A stretch of 6,796 nucleotides of DNA from JBBIRM01 sp037441765 (GCA_037441765.1 JBBIRM010000157.1:1-6796); one strand, 5' to 3'; shown: positions 1 to 6,404, counted from the first letter of the stretch. The notes: a model not told the origin generated them from the sequence alone. Numbers and translations: made by a program.

Positions 1-150
1 GAGGCGGTGCAGGACCTGGCCAACAAGGGCCTGGTGATGGGCTTTCCGGACGGCAGCTTTCTGGGGAAGCGCTCGCTGACGCGCTACGAGATGGCCACGA
101 TCATCAAGCGGGTCATCGACTACCTGGCGAAGATGGTGGACGAGAAGGTG
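1..150 (+). other. GC-rich SLH-encoding segment, compositionally foreign to the rest of the window
   Basis: The first 150 bases are about 63% GC (94 of 150 counted), with codons such as GCG, CTG, GGC and CGC. From about 180 the reading frame shifts to A/T-ending codons like the rest of the window. The encoded peptide is an SLH repeat (PDGSF near codons 16-20, TRYE at codons 27-30), followed by the start of a helical linker (YLAKMVDEK). SLH genes are often multi-copy within a genome, which makes them frequent sites of misassembly and of recombination. The change falls at roughly 145-170, just before the conserved TldE motif YDDG. Confidence 0.75.
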
Positions 151-708
151 ACGATTTATGACGACGGACTTGACCCAGAGGGGTTACAAATTCCTTTTGA
201 CTTCGAAGGTATCCCTAAGAAGAGGGTGGTCTTTTTTGAAAGAGGGGTTGTTAGGGAAGTCACCTATGATTCTTTTACAGCAGGCAGGGAGGGGAAAGAA
301 TCCACAGGTCATGGGTTGATGGCTCCTAATACAGAAGGCCCGATCCCTATCAATCTTTTTATGAAGGAAGGGGAATCTTCCCTTAAAGAGATGATCAAAT
401 CTATTAAAAAGGGAGTCTATATCACTCGGTTTCATTATACAAATGTAGTTGAACCAATGAGGGCTGTTATTACAGGTATGACAAGGGATGGGACTTTTCT
501 CATCGAGGGAGGAGAGATCAAAGCCCCTCTTAAAAATCTCAGGTTTACTGAATCGATCTTAAGGGCCCTCTCCAGAGTGAGTGCCATTTCCAAAGAGAGA
601 AGGGTGTGTTCCGAAGGGACAATCTATTCCAGGCGATTCGTCACTGGGACAGTGGCTCCAGCCATAAAGATTGATGGTTTTTATTTTTCAGGGGTCTCAA
701 CATTATGA
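1..708 (+). CDS. Chimeric ORF: SLH-domain segment joined to the C-terminal half of TldE/PmbA (5' partial)
   Basis: The frame is open from the first base, so the gene begins upstream; the GTG at 7 is an internal codon. Counting from base 1, codons 1-49 read as most of an SLH repeat (AVQDLANKG, GFPDGSF, LTRYEMA), the module that anchors proteins to the cell envelope. From codon ~50 (VTIYDDGLDPEG, then PFDFEG, TAGREGKESTGH, TRFHYTN, GMTRDGTFLIEGGEI, KNLRFTESI) the protein is the C-terminal domain of TldE/PmbA, the subunit without a metal site that pairs with TldD. TldE is usually about 440-450 aa and cytoplasmic; its N-terminal ~230 residues are missing here. An SLH segment directly before the TldE core makes no obvious functional sense, and base composition changes at the join. 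Both domain assignments are strong, but whether this is one real gene is doubtful. The ORF ends at TGA 706-708, 95 bp before tldD. Confidence 0.8.
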   Translation, partial: EAVQDLANKGLVMGFPDGSFLGKRSLTRYEMATIIKRVIDYLAKMVDEKVTIYDDGLDPEGLQIPFDFEGIPKKRVVFFERGVVREVTYDSFTAGREGKESTGHGLMAPNTEGPIPINLFMKEGESSLKEMIKSIKKGVYITRFHYTNVVEPMRAVITGMTRDGTFLIEGGEIKAPLKNLRFTESILRALSRVSAISKERRVCSEGTIYSRRFVTGTVAPAIKIDGFYFSGVSTL

Positions 709-803
709 CCTTAGATTCATCATTTATTCGGAATGACAAACATAATATACAACTTATTGTGACACTGCTCTCACTGGTAGAGGAGGAGATATTTTTATAA
801 GCC

Positions 804-2252
804 ATGAAGGAGTTAATTGGAAATATTCTCGATATCGCCAGATTGAAAAAGGTGGACTACACAGATATCCGTATCGTTCGCCGGCAAAATGAGGAGATTG
901 AGGTAAAGAATGGGAATGTGGAGGCTTTCACCCACGATGAGGATTTTGGTTTTGGGATCAGGGTGCTGGCCCATGGGGCATGGGGATTTGCATGCAGTTT
1001 CAGGGTGAATAAGAGCGAGATGGAGGCCGTTTTTAGGAAGGCCCTAAGGATTGCCAAGGCAAGTTCAAAGGCAAGAGGAGGAGAGGTTGTTTTCCAAAAG
1101 GTGGCTCCCAAAATCGCTCAATACAGCACCCCTGTCTCTATCGATCCTTTTAGAGTTACTCCTGAAGAAAAAATAGCACTTCTTTTTAAGTCAGAAGAGA
1201 TTCTACGAAAAAATAAGAAGATCAAAATATCAGAGGCCTTTATGGGGGCTTATAAAACCGAGAAAATCTTTGCTTCTACTGAAGGCTCATATATCGAACA
1301 AGAGATTGTTGCATGCGGGGCTGGCATATCGGCCACTGCAATTGAAGGAGGAGAGGTTCAGCTACGTTCCTATCCAAACTCTTTCAGAGGGAATTTTGCG
1401 ACAAAAGGTTATGAGTGGATCGAAGGGCTTGCCCTTCCAGACCATGCAGAAAGAATAGCGGGTGAGGCAGAACAGTTGCTTTCTGCGAAACCCTGCCCAT
1501 CAAAAGTTACGACCCTTATCTTAGACGGCTCTCAGTTGGCACTCCAGATTCATGAATCGATTGGACACCCCATTGAACTTGATAGAATTTTAGGGACAGA
1601 GACCAGTTACGCTGGCACCAGTTTTATAAAGCCCGAGATGTTGGGTTCTTTTCAATATGGGTCAGAGATTGTCAACATTTCAGCCGATGCCACAATCCTT
1701 GGGGGGTTAGGTACTTTTGGTTACGATGATGAGGGGATCCCCGCTCAAAAGGTTCCAATTATCTCCAACGGGGTTTTGGTCAACCTTTTAACCTCAAGGG
1801 AGACAGCCCATCATTTAGGGAAGGAAAGCAATGGAACGATGAGGGCAGATGGTTGGAATCGAATCCCACTTATTCGGATGACCAATATCAACATTGAGCC
1901 CGGGGAGTGGACATTTGAAGACATGATTGCGGATACTGAGGAGGGAGTCTTTTTATCCACCAATCGAAGTTGGTCTATCGACGATAAGAGGATTAACTTC
2001 CAGTTTGGGACTGAGATTGGATGGGAGATCAAGAATGGGAAATTGGGTGAAATGGTCAAAAATCCGACCTATACAGGGATCACGCCTGAGTTCTGGAATT
2101 CTTGTGATGCCATTGCAAACCATGATCACTGGATGATGTGGGGGATTCCAAACTGCGGGAAGGGAGAGCCAGGGCAGGTGGCTCAAGTTGGCCATGGGGC
2201 TTCACCTGCCCGATTTAGAAATGTTCAGATAGGGGTAATGTTTAGTGCCTAA
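804..2252 (+). CDS. tldD: TldD metalloprotease subunit (TldD/PmbA, peptidase U62 family)
   Basis: Complete 482-aa TldD, normal length for the family. In characterised systems TldD pairs with TldE to form a cytoplasmic metalloprotease chamber that degrades unfolded peptides and trims modified ones (microcin B17 maturation and CcdA turnover in E. coli). Visible here are the HExxxH motif HESIGH at residues 250-255, the YDDEG stretch at 307-311, and a C-terminal NCGKGEPGQ whose Cys451 matches the family's third metal ligand. These mark it as the catalytic subunit and not TldE. The N-terminal ~200 residues carry typical features (the DFGFGIRV region). An in-frame TAA at 798-800 rules out a longer start. 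An AGGAGGAGA Shine-Dalgarno at 781-789 lies 14 nt upstream, a rather long spacing. It follows the TldE-like ORF by 95 bp on the same strand, consistent with a tldE-tldD pair. Confidence 0.95.
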   Translation: MKELIGNILDIARLKKVDYTDIRIVRRQNEEIEVKNGNVEAFTHDEDFGFGIRVLAHGAWGFACSFRVNKSEMEAVFRKALRIAKASSKARGGEVVFQKVAPKIAQYSTPVSIDPFRVTPEEKIALLFKSEEILRKNKKIKISEAFMGAYKTEKIFASTEGSYIEQEIVACGAGISATAIEGGEVQLRSYPNSFRGNFATKGYEWIEGLALPDHAERIAGEAEQLLSAKPCPSKVTTLILDGSQLALQIHESIGHPIELDRILGTETSYAGTSFIKPEMLGSFQYGSEIVNISADATILGGLGTFGYDDEGIPAQKVPIISNGVLVNLLTSRETAHHLGKESNGTMRADGWNRIPLIRMTNINIEPGEWTFEDMIADTEEGVFLSTNRSWSIDDKRINFQFGTEIGWEIKNGKLGEMVKNPTYTGITPEFWNSCDAIANHDHWMMWGIPNCGKGEPGQVAQVGHGASPARFRNVQIGVMFSA

Positions 2253-2270
2253 AATTAAAATCTTTAATTT
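2252..2270. terminator. Weak AT-only inverted repeat between convergent genes
   Basis: AAATTAAA (2252-2259) and TTTAATTT (2263-2270) form an 8-bp perfect stem with a 3-nt loop immediately after the tldD stop codon. It lies between tldD and the convergent 52-aa ORF, where a bidirectional terminator would be expected. The stem has no G-C pairs and no strong U-tract follows, so it would be weak. The call rests mainly on position. Confidence 0.2.
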
Positions 2271-2282
2271 GTTAGAAACCTT

Positions 2283-2300
2283 GATCACTTTAGATCACTT
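2283..2300. repeat. Two-copy tandem repeat GATCACTT with 10-bp period
   Basis: GATCACTT occurs at 2283-2290 and again at 2293-2300, separated by TA. The 10-bp period is about one helical turn. It lies in the short gap between the ends of the convergent tldD and 52-aa genes. No function can be assigned, and chance is a realistic explanation for two copies. Confidence 0.4.
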
Positions 2301-2306
2301 ATAACC

Positions 2307-2465
2307 TTAATCATCTTTTTTGGTGACATCTTTGGCATAGCCTTCCCTAAAGCCCTCCACCACCTTTTCAGTCATCTTTTTGGTTGCCTCAAAGATCTTC
2401 CTTAAACCTTCCTTAAATAAGTCTTTTGCCTCTTTTAGTTCATCCTCATCGCTTGGTTTTGTCAC
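2307..2465 (-). CDS. Small charged hypothetical protein (52 aa)
   Basis: On the minus strand a GTG at 2465 opens a 52-codon frame ending in TAA at 2307. An in-frame stop lies three codons upstream of the GTG, so the start is well bounded. A good Shine-Dalgarno, AGGGGGTGA (minus strand, 2480-2472), sits 6 nt before the start, which is the main reason for calling it real. The product begins MTKPSDEDELKEAKDL, is rich in Lys and Glu, has no cysteine, no signal peptide and no hydrophobic segment, and should form one or two amphipathic helices (for example KKMTEKVVEGFREGY). No family is recognised. It is convergent with tldD and divergent from the DUF2180-like gene, so it is probably its own transcript. 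It could be a small soluble helical or regulatory protein; that is inference. Confidence 0.65.
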   Translation of the reverse strand: MTKPSDEDELKEAKDLFKEGLRKIFEATKKMTEKVVEGFREGYAKDVTKKDD

Positions 2466-2661
2466 AATTCTTCACCCCCTATTTTTTATCGTTAATATTT
2501 TTTAAACCTACATAAATCTAATAATTCCCTTTAAACCAGAAGGAAGTAGCCTTTATAAAATATTATCACGAAATTAAATGGAAGCAAAGAGAGAACGGTT
2601 CTTTTGATTTTTAGTCCTTTGTATGCTAATTAGATAGTATTGTTTATGAGAGGGAGGGACG
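2466..2661. promoter_or_regulatory. AT-rich divergent intergenic region
   Basis: This 196-bp gap separates the starts of the minus-strand 52-aa gene and the plus-strand DUF2180-like gene, so it should hold promoters for both. It is very AT-rich, with several TATA-like stretches. No -35/-10 pair with good spacing stands out: the best on the plus strand is TTGATT at 2604 with GCTAAT at 2625, a short 15-bp spacer. No RNA gene or convincing hairpin was seen. Confidence 0.3.
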
Positions 2662-2901
2662 ATGATGAAGTGCTATATATGTGCAAAGCAGGGAGTGGAT
2701 ACAGAGGCGATTGCCATCTGTATAGTGTGTGGGATGGGGCTCTGTCTTGGCCATGCCTTTAAAGAGGAATTACTGGTCAGGGATATCATTGATTGGGGAT
2801 TTGGTGAGGAGAAGATTGAATATCCCCATAAATTACCACGATTTATATGTGCGGAATGTAAATTGGCCATTGAGCAGAGAAAGAAGGTAGAGAAGAGATG
2901 A
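2662..2901 (+). CDS. Small zinc-finger-like protein, DUF2180 type
   Basis: 79-aa protein with a regular metal-ligand pattern: CxxC at Cys4/Cys7, CxxC at Cys20/Cys23, Cys28 and His31 (GLCLGH), and CxxC at Cys63/Cys66. This arrangement and the opening MKCYICAKQG...AIAICIVCGMGLC resemble, from memory, the DUF2180 family of small proteins of unknown function found in archaea and some bacteria. Eight ligands would suit two structural zinc sites (treble-clef or RING-like). The tail is basic (EQRKKVEKR). There is no membrane segment. A purine-rich Shine-Dalgarno (GAGGGAGGG, around 2650-2658) favours ATG 2662, although ATG 2665 is an equally good first codon and would give the more typical MKCY start. 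Function is unknown; binding to nucleic acid or protein is only a guess. Confidence 0.8.
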   Translation: MMKCYICAKQGVDTEAIAICIVCGMGLCLGHAFKEELLVRDIIDWGFGEEKIEYPHKLPRFICAECKLAIEQRKKVEKR

Positions 2902-2977
2902 GAGAGGCATTACTTGAGGGGAATTAGGAGTTGAAAAAAAGATTGTTTTTTTCCATTGAATTAAGAATAATATTTTT

Positions 2978-3346
2978 ATGAAGAAGAAGATTCTTGTGGT
3001 TGAAGATGAAGAGGGTTTGAGGCTTCTCTATGAAGAGGAATTGAAGTCGGAAGGCTACGAGGTCATCACTGCCCGAAATGGGAAAGAGGCCATTGAGAAA
3101 TTGGAGAAGGAAAAGCCCAACCTCATCATTCTCGATATCGTCATGCCTGTAATGGATGGGATGGAGGCCCTGGGAAAGATTTTAGGAAAAGATCGGAAAA
3201 TCCCGATTATCCTTAATACCTCCTACTCGGGCTATCAACAAGATTTTATGAGCTGGGCAGCAGATGCCTACATAACAAAATCTCCTGATCTCAGCGAATT
3301 AAAGAATAAGGTAAAAGAACTTTTGGAGAGGGGCAGGGTTCTGTGA
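2978..3346 (+). CDS. Single-domain response regulator (receiver domain only)
   Basis: 122-aa stand-alone CheY-like receiver. The key residues are present: acidic pair Glu9/Asp10 (VVEDEEG), phospho-acceptor Asp53 (IILDIVMP), Thr81 (IILNTSY) and Lys101 (YITKS). There is no DNA-binding or other output domain; the protein ends soon after helix 5, so it must act by protein contact or pass phosphate on. No histidine kinase is in the window. The ATG at 2978 is the only plausible start, since an in-frame TGA lies at 2957-2959. There is no clear Shine-Dalgarno; a possible -10 (AATAAT, 2966-2971) lies only 6 bp before the ATG, so a leaderless or nearly leaderless transcript is possible. Its TGA stop overlaps the GTG start of glgC (GTGA, 3343-3346), so the two genes are co-transcribed and probably translationally coupled. 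Confidence 0.95.
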   Translation: MKKKILVVEDEEGLRLLYEEELKSEGYEVITARNGKEAIEKLEKEKPNLIILDIVMPVMDGMEALGKILGKDRKIPIILNTSYSGYQQDFMSWAADAYITKSPDLSELKNKVKELLERGRVL

Positions 3347-4545
3347 AGATTTTGGCCATGATTTTGGCAGGAGGCCGGGGAGAGAGGCTTTATCCCCTTA
3401 CCCGTGACCGTGCCAAGCCTGCTGTCCCTTTTGGTGGAATTTATCGAATTATTGACTTTACCCTTTCGAACTGTATCCATTCAGATATCCGTCGTATTTT
3501 CGTCCTTACGCAATATAAATCGACTTCTCTTCATCGTCATATTCAATTTGGTTGGAACATCGTCTCTGCAACCTTAGGAGAGTTCATCGAGGCCATCCCT
3601 GCGCAACAAAGAATCGATGAACACTGGTATCAGGGGACTGCTGATGCGATCTATCAAAATATTTATACCCTTCAGCAGGAAAGGCCAGACCTGGTCCTCA
3701 TTCTTTCAGGTGATCATATATATAAGATGGATTATAGAAAGATGATTGCCTACCATATTGAGAAAGGAGCGGATCTTACAGTTGGGGCAATTAGGATGGA
3801 TCGCAAACTCTCTCAAGAATTTGGGGTTATTGAGGTGGATAAAGAGTGGCGGATTATTGGTTTTCAAGAAAAGCCTGAAATTCCAAAGACAATCCCCGAA
3901 GATCCAGAAGGCATCCTGGCATCTATGGGGATTTATGTTTTTGGGACAGAGATACTGGTTAGACGGTTAATCGAAGATGCTCGTTCCGAGTCCACCCATG
4001 ATTTTGGAAGGGATATCATCCCTGCGATGATAGGGAAAGATCGAATCTTTGCTTTCGATTTTAGAATTGGAGATCAAGGCGAAAGTGGGTACTGGAGGGA
4101 TGTTGGCACGATCGATGCCTATTTTGAGGCTAACATGGACCTAATTTCAGTTACCCCTCAACTTAACCTCTACGACCCTCAATGGCCAATCCTCACCTAC
4201 CAATCGCCCCATCCTCCGGCCAAGACCGTGCTTCTTGAGGAGGGGAGAGTGGGAACAGCCCTCAACTCAATAATATCAAATGGTTGCATCATCAGCGGAG
4301 GAAGCGTCATAAGGTCAATCCTTTCTCCAAGGGTGATGGTTCACAGTTATGCCGAGGTTGAGGATTCCATACTTATGGAGGGAGTTGATGTTGGAAGGGG
4401 CGCGAGGATTCGTAGAAGCATTATTGATAAGGATGTGCATATTCCCCAGGGAATGAAGATTGGTTACAATTTAGATGAAGATGTGAAGAGGTTTACAGTA
4501 ACTGGTTCTGGGATTGTTGTGGTACCAAAAGGCATACGCCTATAA
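3343..4545 (+). CDS. glgC: Glucose-1-phosphate adenylyltransferase (ADP-glucose pyrophosphorylase)
   Basis: 400-aa GlgC, which makes ADP-glucose from glucose-1-phosphate and ATP, the committed step of bacterial glycogen synthesis. The nucleotidyltransferase domain shows the N-terminal loop AGGRGERLYPLT (residues 9-20), RAKPAVPFGG (23-32), WYQGTADAIYQN, LSGDHIYKMDY (121-131) with catalytic-type Asp124, FQEKP (174-178) whose Lys177 corresponds to the sugar-phosphate-binding lysine, HDFGRDIIP, and GYWRDVGTIDAY. From about residue 290 to the end it has hexapeptide-type repeats of a left-handed beta-helix (VEDSILMEGVDVGRGARIRRSIID), the usual allosteric and oligomerisation domain. Length fits the family. 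The GTG start at 3343 is preferred over ATG 3358 because of the 4-base overlap with the response regulator and the GGAGAGGGG at 3325-3333. No other glycogen gene is in the window. Confidence 0.97.
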   Translation: MKILAMILAGGRGERLYPLTRDRAKPAVPFGGIYRIIDFTLSNCIHSDIRRIFVLTQYKSTSLHRHIQFGWNIVSATLGEFIEAIPAQQRIDEHWYQGTADAIYQNIYTLQQERPDLVLILSGDHIYKMDYRKMIAYHIEKGADLTVGAIRMDRKLSQEFGVIEVDKEWRIIGFQEKPEIPKTIPEDPEGILASMGIYVFGTEILVRRLIEDARSESTHDFGRDIIPAMIGKDRIFAFDFRIGDQGESGYWRDVGTIDAYFEANMDLISVTPQLNLYDPQWPILTYQSPHPPAKTVLLEEGRVGTALNSIISNGCIISGGSVIRSILSPRVMVHSYAEVEDSILMEGVDVGRGARIRRSIIDKDVHIPQGMKIGYNLDEDVKRFTVTGSGIVVVPKGIRL

Positions 4546-4608
4546 TAAATTCCAGATAGATTCCAATTTTCAATAACCTAATAACCGACCCCATACCAAT
4601 ATTCTGAT
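4546..4608. other. Short convergent gap, no terminator seen
   Basis: These 63 bases separate the ends of glgC and the convergent 59-aa ORF. The region is AT-rich, and no stem-loop with a T-run was found on either strand. Any terminator here must be weak or Rho-dependent. Confidence 0.5.
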
Positions 4609-4788
4609 TTAAGGCGTAATATCGAGGATATCTGAGATGTTTATCTCGAGCATCTTCACAGAGGCGAGGATGCGTTCTGCATTTCGGTCAACCGCCTGAA
4701 TGCCCCCTGAAAGTTCTTTTAATTCCTGAGCGGCCTTCTTAATCTTCTTGATACAAGTATCGATCTTTTTAAGTTTTGTTGGACTCAT
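4609..4788 (-). CDS. Small helical-hairpin hypothetical protein (59 aa)
   Basis: On the minus strand an ATG at 4788 opens a 59-codon frame ending in TAA at 4609. A Shine-Dalgarno AGGAGA (minus strand, 4800-4795) lies 6 nt before the ATG, supporting a real gene. The product starts MSPTKLKKID and has a basic first helix (about residues 4-26), a SGG turn (27-29), then a second helix (31-55, with AERILASVKMLEINISDIL) with aliphatic residues at heptad-like spacing. It looks like a helical hairpin or coiled-coil dimerisation module. There is one cysteine (Cys12), no signal peptide and no membrane segment. It lies 81 bp downstream of the CoA ligase on the same strand and probably shares its transcript. 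No family is recognised; an accessory role to the ligase is only a contextual guess. Confidence 0.7.
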   Translation of the reverse strand: MSPTKLKKIDTCIKKIKKAAQELKELSGGIQAVDRNAERILASVKMLEINISDILDITP

Positions 4789-4869
4789 TGGTCATCTCCT
4801 TTTTCAAGTTACAAGAATGGGAATGAAAGTATCGAATTCAATCTATTCGCTGTTATCCTTTTTATTATT

Positions 4870-6207
4870 CTATTTCCTCAGGTCTTTAAACCTTTTGGCC
4901 TTCACTTCATAGCGGGGAAGGGAGTTATAGGGATGGACCTCAATATTATAACCTAAGTTCGTTTTTAGCCTTAATTGATCCCTAAGTTGAGCAAGGATTG
5001 TTTCCCTATTGCTCTCGGCTTCTGGCAGGATTTCGACCCTTAGGGTAATATCATCCAGATCTCCCTTTTTGGTGACCAAGACCTCAAACTCATTGCTTAA
5101 ACCATTGATCGAGCGAACGACCTCTTCAATCGCAGAGGGAGCAAGAAGAACCCCCTTTACTTTGGTGATATCATCCGCTCTTCCAATCACTCCTCCCTTG
5201 ATGATGCGGAAGGTTCTTCCACAGGGGCAGGATTCGCTGGACCATTCGGCTACATCCTTGGAATCGAATTGAATGCAGGGTTGGGCGATTCGGTCAAGGG
5301 CTGTTATGATAATTTTCCCCTTTCTTCCAGAGGTCTCAATAATCTCCCCTGTTTCAATGTCCTCCAGTTGCATCAGAAAGAGTGCTTCGTTTACATGGAG
5401 ACCTCCAGGTTGGGCAGTGCACTCAAACCCCCATGCCCCAATCTCTGTTGCACCCACGTGGTCATAGACCTTTGCTCCCCATGCCTCCTCCATTCGCTGT
5501 TTTGTGGATGGGATACTTGCCCCTGGCTCTCCTGCACAGGTAATCTTACGAATGGTGAGGTCCCTGGCAGGATCAATACCAAGTTTCTTCTTTGCAGTAT
5601 CGGCCATTCCTAATACATAAGTGGGAGTGGCCATCATGGCAGTGGCCCTGAGTTCTTGTATTTTTAGAATACGTGCCTCTGTATCGAGCACCCCTCCTGG
5701 GATGACCTCGCATCCTATCTTTTCAGCGGCATAATGGCCGGCCCAGAAGGCAACAAATATATTGTAGCCAAATGGAAGAAAGACCCTGTCTGTCTTTCGA
5801 TAGCCCTGAGCATAGAGGAGATAGGCCCATGCCTCAGACCACCACTCCCAATCCTGCCAGGTATCAGGTTGATAGACTGGGGTTCCTGTGGTTCCACTGG
5901 TTTGCCGAAACTCTGTTACCTCCTCCAGAGGAACACAAAGTGCATCTCCATATGGGAAGGGATCTTTTCTCTGGATATCCCTCATCATTGCCTTCTCGAC
6001 CTTGGGGACTTTGGCGATATCCTCCCATGATTTGATATCCCCGGGTTCAAGGCCTGCCTCCTGATAGAGTTTTCGATGGAATTTTGATCTTTCATAGGCC
6101 CACTCTAAAATCTTTTTAAATTTTTTTAGTTGAAGGGCTCTCAATTTTTCCTGGGGCAGGGTTTCAACGATGGGGTTCCAGTAAATTTCTTTATTTGGGG
6201 TCGCCAT
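4870..6207 (-). CDS. Phenylacetate-CoA ligase-like (PaaK family) adenylate-forming acyl-CoA ligase
   Basis: A soluble enzyme of the ANL superfamily that activates a carboxylic acid through an acyl-AMP to its CoA thioester. Motifs, numbered from the upstream ATG at 6219, are: ATP-binding loop TSGTTGTP (107-114); YDHVGATEIG (252-261), the adenine-binding and catalytic-glutamate region; FDSKD (318-322), equivalent to the usual TGD-type Asp motif; CPCGRTF (331-337), typical of PaaK-like enzymes; hinge-region GRADD (346-350); and a C-terminal PRYEVKAKRF with candidate catalytic lysines. At about 445 aa it is full length for PaaK. The true substrate (phenylacetate, another aromatic acid, or something else) cannot be read from sequence. 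The start at 6207 is chosen because GGAG lies 6 nt upstream, while the in-frame ATG at 6219 has no Shine-Dalgarno. It is transcribed divergently from an IclR-family regulator that probably controls it. Confidence 0.9.
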   Translation of the reverse strand: MATPNKEIYWNPIVETLPQEKLRALQLKKFKKILEWAYERSKFHRKLYQEAGLEPGDIKSWEDIAKVPKVEKAMMRDIQRKDPFPYGDALCVPLEEVTEFRQTSGTTGTPVYQPDTWQDWEWWSEAWAYLLYAQGYRKTDRVFLPFGYNIFVAFWAGHYAAEKIGCEVIPGGVLDTEARILKIQELRATAMMATPTYVLGMADTAKKKLGIDPARDLTIRKITCAGEPGASIPSTKQRMEEAWGAKVYDHVGATEIGAWGFECTAQPGGLHVNEALFLMQLEDIETGEIIETSGRKGKIIITALDRIAQPCIQFDSKDVAEWSSESCPCGRTFRIIKGGVIGRADDITKVKGVLLAPSAIEEVVRSINGLSNEFEVLVTKKGDLDDITLRVEILPEAESNRETILAQLRDQLRLKTNLGYNIEVHPYNSLPRYEVKAKRFKDLRK

Positions 6208-6213
6208 ATTTTT

Positions 6214-6217
6214 CTCC
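6214..6217 (-). promoter_or_regulatory. Shine-Dalgarno deciding the CoA-ligase start
   Basis: On the minus strand GGAG at 6217-6214 is followed by a 6-nt spacer and ATG at 6207. The other in-frame ATG at 6219 lies just upstream of this GGAG and has no ribosome binding site of its own, so 6207 is the likely start. Confidence 0.6.
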
Positions 6218-6263
6218 ATCTTTATTCATTTGGTTTTGACCTTTTCTTGGGTCACGGATTAGA

Positions 6264-6292
6264 ATTTAATGAAGTTCATAAGGTTTTGTCAA
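6264..6292 (-). promoter_or_regulatory. Sigma70-like promoter of the CoA-ligase gene
   Basis: On the minus strand a perfect -35 TTGACA (6292-6287) is followed by a 17-bp spacer and -10 TTAAAT (6269-6264, 4 of 6 consensus). Transcription would start near 6257, giving a leader of about 50 nt before ATG 6207. The -10 lies inside an ATTTAATGAA element that matches part of the palindromes near the IclR gene, so a regulator bound there would block RNA polymerase. Confidence 0.6.
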
Positions 6293-6381
6293 CCCCAATT
6301 TTTCTTTACTATTCTGGTAGTATTGATTAATCCCCTGAAAATGTTTGTTTTTCTCTTGAGCATTGAAAAGGATACCATCTC

Positions 6382-6404
6382 CTGGAAGAAATCCCTTTCT
6401 TCAG
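6382..6404. repeat. Inverted repeat with a 4-base loop, one bulge
   Basis: CTGGAAGAAA (6382-6391) and TTTCTTCAG (6396-6404) are complementary over 9 bp, with one extra G in the left arm and a TCCC loop. It lies about 90-120 bp upstream of the CoA-ligase -35 and a similar distance upstream of the iclR-like promoter. It is not followed by a T-run, so a protein-binding site is more likely than a terminator. Confidence 0.4.

Noticed and set aside
184..435. Minus-strand open frame inside the TldE-like ORF
   Set aside because: It is opposite a frame with clear TldE motifs, has no ribosome binding site and encodes no recognisable protein; a shadow frame.
2931..2953. GAAAAAAA / TTTTTTTC inverted repeat as a terminator after the DUF2180-like gene
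   Set aside because: The stem is almost all A-T and the T-run is itself one arm, so it would not act as a normal intrinsic terminator.
4546..4608. Terminator search after glgC
   Set aside because: No stem-loop with a U-tract could be found on either strand.
5009..5613. Plus-strand open frames opposite the CoA ligase
   Set aside because: They are antisense to a protein with full adenylate-forming motifs and their translations have no family character.
6325..6332. GATTAATC palindrome as a further operator
   Set aside because: It is only 8 bp, AT-rich and lacks the CATTTAAT core, so chance is likely.
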